Shown one piece after another: positions 59,201-64,000 of a stretch of DNA of 64,000 bases (position 1 is the stretch's first letter; each line of letters begins with the position of its first letter). Source of the DNA: Strigops habroptila (taxonomy: Eukaryota > Chordata > Aves > Psittaciformes > Psittacidae); assembly GCF_004027225.2 (NCBI RefSeq), contig NC_046358.1, positions 9,455,284-9,519,283 on the forward strand. The letters are read 5' to 3'. The position numbers were made by a program, and so were the translations under genes. The notes beneath the pieces were generated by a model. The model worked only from the letters and a program-made list of their open reading frames with translations, had not been told where the DNA came from and did no database searches.

Positions 59201-59763
59201 CCTTGTGCTAACAATCGATCAATTTCTGGTTTTAATCCCCTCCGTCCTTCTAGGGATATGGGATATTGCCTTACCCTCACAGGTATGTGGGGTTCGGAAA
59301 GTTGGATTTTAATCGGTGGGATTTTCAGTCTACTAATTGTGTCCGGAGAGTACCAGACATCAGGGTTAATTTGTTTTTGATCATCCACGGTTAAAGGATA
59401 AGCAGACACTGTTAGCTCCTGATTTTTCACTTTAATTTCTAATTGCAATTCAACAATTAAATCTCGTCCTAACAGATTAAATTCTGCTTCAGGGACGAGC
59501 AAGAGTTCACCCATTCCAAATTTATTTTCAGTTTCGAATACCACATTTTTGATTTTGCTTACTTTAAAGGGTTCTCCTTTTGCCCCAATTACTTGTACCT
59601 TTTCAGGGGAAACTTTACATCCCTCAGGTATTTGCTTAATAGTTGATTTCTCAGCCCCAGTGTCTACTAAAAAGGTGAACTCTTGTTTATGGGGACCTAT
59701 TTTTAATTTTATCAAGGGCTCATGATGACTCCGGTCCCCTAAGATATAGAGCCCCTGACTCTC
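56281..59763 (-). CDS. pol: Retroviral pol (protease, RT, RNase H, integrase), uninterrupted
   Basis: Open from the codon after the gag amber stop (59764-59766) to TAA at 56281-56283, in the gag frame; no ATG near its start, so expression by amber readthrough is expected, as in gammaretroviruses. Positions below count from the TTG at 59713-59715. Protease has LVDTGA (17-21). RT has LPQGF and YVDD (307-310). RNase H has FIDGS (D609), E651 and YTDS (D671). Integrase has the HHCC finger (H811, H815, C845, C848) and D877, D935, E971 with the D35E spacing. A GPY-type motif follows (NWEGPY). All catalytic residues are present. Confidence 0.95.
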   Translation of the reverse strand, partial: ESQGLYILGDRSHHEPLIKLKIGPHKQEFTFLVDTGAEKSTIKQIPEGCKVSPEKVQVIGAKGEPFKVSKIKNVVFETENKFGMGELLLVPEAEFNLLGRDLIVELQLEIKVKNQELTVSAYPLTVDDQKQINPDVWYSPDTISRLKIPPIKIQLSEPHIPVRVRQYPISLEGRRGLKPEIDRLLAQGILEPCMSPFNTPILPVKKPNGKYRLVHDLREINKRTITRFPVVANPYTLLSKLGPHNSWYSVADLKDAFWACPLAEECRDYFAFEWEDIETGRRQQLRWTVLPQGFTESPNLFGQALEELLKEYQVQTGNVLLQYVDDLLIAGNNKEDVRKESIRLLNFLAQKGLRVSQEKLQFVEEKVKYLGHYLFNGKKILDPERIKGILELPMPVTKRQIRQALGLFGYCRQWIENYSFKVKFLYEQLSKDKIPKWTPQDQEQFVSLKRELSQAPVLSLPDLKRPFHLFVNIHEGTAFGVLTQEWAGQKKPVAYLSKLLDPVSRGWPSCLQIIVAAALLLEETNRITFNGEVVLYAPHNIRGVLQQKAEKWLTDSRLLKYEGILIESPKLSLKTIGAVNPAEFLYPGEGNELLHNCFQTIEQQTRIRPDLEEEELQCGEVLFIDGSSRIVEGKRLSGYAIVKSEKGEFKTVESGPLSASWSAQACELYALWKALVSLKGKDGTIYTDSRYAFGVVHTFGKIWEERGFVNSQGKELIHPELIRRVLGALKMPNKIAVVHIKGHQRGTSYQIRGNNAADIEAKRVAGNYGMILTMQQVPVSKNLSFESAEKEKLEQMGAKEQDGKYILPDGREVLPKGIALEIFSKIHNRTHWGTQALVDHFNQQFASIGVYNIAKTVTAACETCQKVNRSNMRQKPLGGRSPAYRPFSHIQVDFTELPRVGRYKHLLVMVDHLTHYVEAFPTSKATANQVTKVLLEHIIPRYGVPEVIDSDRGTHFVSKIVKDLAESLGIKWEYHTPWHPQSSGKVERINGEIKTILTKLMIETKLSWIKCLPTALLILRTRPRADVGISAFEMVYGMSYRIESPQTNVLIRDRVINEYVSQLAEHRNKLWEHGLIVQRPPLDLKIHNVKPGDWILIKVWKEETLKPNWEGPYLVLLTTETAVRTAERGWTHASRIKGPVTRPHWKVISTPGDTKITLKR

Positions 59764-59766
59764 CTA
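59764..59766 (-). promoter_or_regulatory. gag-pol amber readthrough site
   Basis: UAG between gag and pol with both genes in one frame, followed by GAGAGUCAGGGGCUC. Gammaretroviruses translate pol by occasional readthrough at this place; a downstream pseudoknot would be expected but was not verified. Confidence 0.8.
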
Positions 59767-61173
59767 TTCCGTTTTCAATATTCCCTCATCCCTGATCCTT
59801 TCTCTGCAATTCTTCTTTATATGTCCCTTCTTTCCACAGTAAAAACAACATCTCTGCTCCTTCTTTACTATTACGTTCCCTTGTTTCATTCCAGCAGATC
59901 TGTGTTCACCAGTTCGTCCTTTGCGATCCTCTCTGACCGCTGCTATCATCATTTTTACTTGTCGCTTGCTGCTCTCTTCTTCCCGCCTTACGTAGACTTT
60001 CTGAGCTTCCCTCAATAATTCATCCAACCCTCTATTCTGCCAGTCTTCTAACTTTTCAATCTTCTTTCTAATGTCTTCCCATGATTTTGCCACAAACTGA
60101 GTTTTGAGGAGCGCTTGCCCTAAAGGGTCGTCTGGATTTACCCCAGAGTACAGCTGAAGGGCTTTCCTCAGTCGTTCCAGCCACTCAGTAGGGCTTTCAT
60201 CTTTCTTTTGCATTTCATTAAATGCTTTATTGATATTCTGGCCACGGGGTACTGCTTCTCTAATTCCCTGAATTACTATAGTTCTCAGGTCCTGCATATG
60301 AGTTCTATGCATCGGATCCTGATTATCCCAATTAGGTCTTTGAAGTGGCCATTTAATATCTGCTTGGGGTCCCTGGGCATGTTGAGCATCCCACAGTCTC
60401 ATTCCTGCTCGTCTAATCATATCTCTTTCCTCGGTAGTAAATAATTGACCAAGGATAGATTGCATCTCATCCCAAGTATAAAGGTTTGGTCCCAAAAATT
60501 GATTTAATCTTTCTGCCACTCCCAGTGGGTCCTCAATTAAGTTTCCCATTTCGGTTCTTTTAAAATCTCGTAGGTCAGCCGAGTTTAGGGGTACGGAAAT
60601 ATATCCGATCACAGGTTGAGGTCCCCCCATGGGTATTTCCCTTAGGGGGTACATCTGAGCTGCCCCTTTTTGACTTCTAGTTACGCGTCTAGGAAGAGGG
60701 GGAGACCCTTGTTCCGACTCTGGTGGGGGAGTGGGCGCTCTGGGGACTTCTGCGGGAGCAGGAGGAGGAATGTAAGGAGGGGGGGTTAGAAGGGTTTCGT
60801 CTAACTCTTCCTTCTTTTTCTTTTGTTTAGTTTTTATTTCATTCAGCGGATAAAGTCTAGCTCTCGGTCTTTCTAGCCACACTTCCGCATATTGACTCTC
60901 CTCCGGGTTAAGGGGATTTTTATTATTAACCCAGAGGTTTAATTGCTGTTTTACCCAATCTTCTTCTGACCCATAGACTGGCCAAAAGACATTTTTAGAA
61001 ATCTTCTTCCCTCCCCATATCTTAGTACAATATTCTATCATTTTTTGCTTATCTTTCCCTAGGGTTCCAGGGGAATATCTCCAATTGTCTAAGATATATG
61101 CCAGAGGGGTATTTTTAGGTACAGTGTGTACCCTCCCCATGGGAGTCGAAGGCTTGCTGCCCTTCGCCCCCAT
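59764..61173 (-). CDS. gag: Retroviral gag polyprotein, uninterrupted
   Basis: 469 codons from the ATG at 61171-61173, chosen because it gives MGAKGSK, an N-myristoylation signal; an in-frame ATG ten codons upstream (61201-61203) would hide that glycine. Matrix is followed by a proline-rich segment with a PPPY late motif (about residue 131-134), capsid beginning near MYPLREIP, a major-homology-like segment with ESPTEWLERLRKAL, and one zinc knuckle CFYCGKKGHIKKNC near the C-terminus. A single knuckle and PPPY fit gammaretroviruses. It ends in TAG, which separates it from pol in the same frame. Confidence 0.95.
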   Translation of the reverse strand: MGAKGSKPSTPMGRVHTVPKNTPLAYILDNWRYSPGTLGKDKQKMIEYCTKIWGGKKISKNVFWPVYGSEEDWVKQQLNLWVNNKNPLNPEESQYAEVWLERPRARLYPLNEIKTKQKKKKEELDETLLTPPPYIPPPAPAEVPRAPTPPPESEQGSPPLPRRVTRSQKGAAQMYPLREIPMGGPQPVIGYISVPLNSADLRDFKRTEMGNLIEDPLGVAERLNQFLGPNLYTWDEMQSILGQLFTTEERDMIRRAGMRLWDAQHAQGPQADIKWPLQRPNWDNQDPMHRTHMQDLRTIVIQGIREAVPRGQNINKAFNEMQKKDESPTEWLERLRKALQLYSGVNPDDPLGQALLKTQFVAKSWEDIRKKIEKLEDWQNRGLDELLREAQKVYVRREEESSKRQVKMMIAAVREDRKGRTGEHRSAGMKQGNVIVKKEQRCCFYCGKKGHIKKNCRERIRDEGILKTE

Positions 61174-61203
61174 CTTCTGGATTATCCACAAACACACACT
61201 CAC

Positions 61204-61546
61204 TCGCTCCCCTTATTCCTGGCCCAGTCCCTCGCGGGAGGTGGGAAACGCAGTACTAAAGGGTCCACACTCGCTTGGTTCAGTATATCGAACCTCTCGT
61301 TCGTTATAATCCAGGATACCCAATCCCGCCCGAACGGCGAACCCGCGAACAACTTCGCAGTATACTTACGCGTCCTGCGTCTTCGTCCGGACTTCCGTGC
61401 ACAGAATTTTATGGGATTTTACCGGTCCTTTTTTGCTCAATATCCTAGAATTTAGGTTCGTCGGTAAGGTTGGAGTGAGCTGTTGGTCGCGGGGCCGCGA
61501 AATGTCGCGGGGCGCCTCCCCGGAGGACCAAAGCCCACCGTTCCTT
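61204..61546 (-). other. Proviral 5' leader
   Basis: GC-rich untranslated leader between primer-binding site and gag, where packaging and splice-donor signals would lie. A GGTAAG-like donor is not obvious by eye. Confidence 0.6.
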
Positions 61547-61564
61547 ATCCGAGTCACGGCACCA
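61547..61564 (-). other. Primer-binding site, tRNA-His type
   Basis: The minus strand reads TGGTGCCGTGACTCGGAT five bases after the 5' LTR. It is the complement of the tRNA-His 3' end (ATCCGAGTCACGGCACCA), as I recall that tRNA. The LTR-PBS gap of five bases is slightly longer than usual. Confidence 0.85.
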
Positions 61565-61569
61565 GAAAT

Positions 61570-62145
61570 TGTCATAAATTGTGACCACAACGGATCATAA
61601 TCCAATTAAAATTTTATTAATTATAGCAAGTAGAATATGAGCAAAAACAGCGCTGGACGACAGGGGAGTCTGCGCTCCGCCACTGCCGTGCTGAGCAGTT
61701 CAAACAGTCCCTTTTTATACATCTTTACTTCCGTGTTCATGAAGTAGTGGAGGTACTCTGCGCATGCTTCAGTTGTTGTTAGGGGGTCGTTTTCTACCTC
61801 CTGGTGGTCGTTGAGGCCGAAGTAAGAAGTCTTTCTCCTTTATCCCATAGCTGACCCCTCATTCACATGTCCTTATCTGGGGTTGTTTGTCCTGTTTCTG
61901 TCGGTTCCTGGAAGTCTGGCAGTTATCTCGCGATTGTGGTTATCTTATCTTACTCAAGCAGTGTCCGAGTTTCTGTCGGTTTCTGGAAGTCTGGCGGTTA
62001 TCTCGCGATTGTGGTTATCTTATCTTACTCAAGCAGTGTCCGAGTTTCTGTCTGCATAAGCAATTTCACATCTTTGTTGCCTAACCTTTACATTGAGCTT
62101 AACATAAATCTTAATAAACAATATCCTAGTCCATAGTTTCTCACA
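61570..62145 (-). repeat. 5' LTR, shared with the second proviral copy
   Basis: Identical to the 3' LTR except for T at 61982. It holds the same 75-bp U3 repeat, TATA box (61712-61719) and AATAAA (61613-61618). On its right lies the env end of another copy rather than host DNA, so it serves as 5' LTR for one copy and 3' LTR for the next. Confidence 0.92.
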
Positions 62146-63062
62146 ATCCCCCCTTTTTCTTTTTATCCTATTATTGTTTATTAGACGTTACTTTCATTTT
62201 CGGCACTGCGAACAAACCTTTTTCCACAATCCCAACATTTATCATAACACTCACAAGGTAATACCTCACAATTACAAAAGGCATAGTTCTCACGTGGCAT
62301 AATGCATTCACAACAATCTTCATCTTCATTAATAGATACACTCTTATATTTTGCCCCAGACCTCGTAGTTAAAATAAGCAGTTTAGCTATGTCAAACCGT
62401 TCTTTAATAAAGTGTAAAATATAGCGTAATATACAAGGCCCAAATATGAGTCCCAAAATCAACATGATAAGCGGTCCTGCTAAGGCGGACAACAAAGTGG
62501 TTAGCCAAGGTGAAACATTAAACCAGTTTTCGTACCATGACTTGCCCGCCTCACGATCTTTCTTACGTTGATCTAACCTTTTCCGGAGTTCAGACATGGT
62601 GTCCTGGACTACTCCAGTATGGTCAGCAAAAGAGCAACATTCTTCATTGAGAGCTACACATAACCCTCCTTCCTTTAAAAACAATAGATCTAATCCTCTT
62701 CTATTTTGCAGTACTACTTCTGATAAAAGACTTTACTGAAGTGGCTAAATTTTGGATAGATTGTTCTATTTTTGCTAAATCTTCATCTACAGCCATCTGC
62801 AAACTTTGTAACTCCTGACCTTTCACTAGGGAGGCTATGCCTGTACCTGCTCCAACTCCGCTCGCTATCAGCAGGGTAGCTAGGGTTACTACTGTAATTG
62901 GCTCTCGTTTTTGCCTATTCAGGTCTCCTTCAAAGTGGCGTAACACCTCCTCAGAGGTGTGATAGATTAGACGAGGAACAATAATCACCTGTACGCAAAA
63001 CTGAGATTGATCAAACACATTTAGGGATAGGCAAGGCGTTACTCCGATGTCTGAACAAACCC
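62146..63062 (-). pseudogene. env: Second proviral copy: env 3' part, frameshifted
   Basis: Nearly identical to 53459-54374. An extra A in a short A run at ~62724-62728 (AAAA against AAA at the corresponding place near 54037) shifts the frame, splitting env into 62181-62684 and 62701-63062. The sequence stops at the N gap. Confidence 0.9.
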
Positions 63063-63075
63063 NNNNNNNNNNNNN
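63063..63075. other. Assembly gap (13 N)
   Basis: Thirteen N join env sequence (matching 54374) to gag sequence (matching 59888). About 5.5 kb of pol and flanking sequence would fit between them if the second copy is complete, so the gap length is not real. Confidence 0.95.
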
Positions 63076-64000
63076 ATTCCAGCAGATCTGTGTTCACCAG
63101 TTCGTCCTTTGCGATCCTCTCTGACCGCTGCTATCATCATTTTTACTTGTCGCTTGCTGCTCTCTTCTTCCCGCCTTACGTAGACTTTCTGAGCTTCCCT
63201 CAATAATTCATCCAACCCTCTATTCTGCCAGTCTTCTAACTTTTCAATCTTCTTTCTAATGTCTTCCCATGATTTTGCCACAAACTGAGTTTTGAGGAGC
63301 GCTTGCCCTAAAGGGTCGTCTGGATTTACCCCCAGAGTACAGCTGAAGGGCTTTCCTCAGTCGTTCCAGCCACTCAGTAGGGCTTTCATCTTCTTTTGCA
63401 TTTCATTAAATGCTTTATTGATATTCTGGCCACGGGGTACTGCTTCTCTAATTCCCTGAATTACTATAGTTCTCAGGTCCTGCATATGAGTTCTATGCAT
63501 CGGATCCTGATTATCCCAATTAGGTCTTTGAAGTGGCCATTTAATATCTGCTTGGGGTCCCTGGGCATGTTGAGCATCCCACAGTCTCATTCCTGCTCGT
63601 CTAATCATATCTCTTTCCTCGGTAGTAAATAATTGACCAAGGATAGATTGCATCTCATCCCAAGTATAAAGGTTTGGTCCCAAAAATTGATTTAATCTTT
63701 CTGCCACTCCCAGTGGGTCCTCAATTAAGTTTCCCATTTCGGTTCTTTTAAAATCTCGTAGGTCAGCCGAGTTTAGGGGTACGGAAATATATCCGATCAC
63801 AGGTTGAGGTCCCCCCATGGGTATTTCCCTTAGGGGGTACATCTGAGCTGCCCCTTTTTGACTTCTAGTTACGCGTCTAGGAAGAGGGGGAGACCCTTGT
63901 TCCGACTCCGGTGGGGGAGTGGGCGCTCTGGGGACTTCTGCGGGAGCAGGAGGAGGAATGTAAGGAGGGGGGGTTAGAAGGGTTTCGTCTAACTCTTCCT
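63076..64000 (-). pseudogene. gag: Second proviral copy: gag part, frameshifted
   Basis: Matches 59888 to about 60811. Compared with the intact copy it has one extra C (CCCCC at 63329-63333), one missing T near 63390 and at least one substitution (C at 63909). The two indels are opposite in sign but a stop falls between them, so the frame is interrupted (open part 63357 onward). It runs off the window. Confidence 0.9.

Larger units (their letters stand above)
52883..62145 (-). mobile_element. Full-length endogenous gammaretrovirus-like provirus (LTR-gag-pol-env-LTR)
   Basis: A 9263-bp provirus on the minus strand: 5' LTR 61570-62145, primer-binding site 61547-61564, gag 59764-61173, pol in the same frame through an amber codon, env 53494-55602, polypurine tract ~53461-53479, 3' LTR 52883-53458. 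Gag has one zinc knuckle and a PPPY motif, pol order is protease-RT-RNase H-integrase, and Env has a CWLC motif in SU and a CX6CC motif in TM: together a class I (gamma-type) retrovirus. All three main frames are open. The two LTRs differ at one of 576 bases (53295 against 61982), so insertion was recent or the LTRs were homogenised. Confidence 0.95.

Overview
The window is vertebrate nuclear DNA, almost certainly from a bird. It contains three intron-bearing, well-conserved genes (ARID4A, PSMA3, ACTR10), several truncated CR1 retrotransposons with the typical 3' octamer-like end (gattctatgatt), avian-type LTR elements and short introns. Species cannot be fixed from the sequence alone.

Layout. 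1-6677 (minus): the first four coding exons of ARID4A, with the gene continuing off the left edge. About 6600-8900: a large CpG island acting as ARID4A promoter, with eight same-orientation ATTGG (CCAAT) boxes in 295 bp and a probable divergent plus-strand non-coding transcript. 8687-19814: intergenic or lncRNA territory with no coding signal. 19963-31685 (minus): all 11 coding exons of PSMA3 (255 aa, complete). 31885-31957 (plus): a tRNA-Lys(CTT). 32045-35160: CR1 copies and an inverted repeat. 35600-46874 (plus): all 13 coding exons of ACTR10 (417 aa, complete), with CR1 copies in its introns. 47337-48189: a solo LTR and two abutting CR1 pieces. 48190-52882: featureless intergenic sequence.

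52883-62145 (minus): a full-length gammaretrovirus-like endogenous provirus with uninterrupted gag, pol and env, two 576-bp LTRs differing at one base, a tRNA-His primer-binding site and an in-frame amber codon between gag and pol. It is followed, sharing the LTR at 61570-62145, by parts of a second nearly identical copy (62146-64000) that carries a 13-N gap and single-base homopolymer indels. This is either a real tandem provirus or an assembly product.

The most interesting unexplained parts are the pol-env spacer of the provirus (a cysteine-rich reading frame interrupted by amber codons, a small membrane-peptide ORF and an in-frame A33 tract), the cysteine-rich Env tail, the regularly spaced CCAAT array at the ARID4A promoter, a NRF1-type antioxidant element in PSMA3 intron 1, and the head-to-head PSMA3/ACTR10 arrangement.
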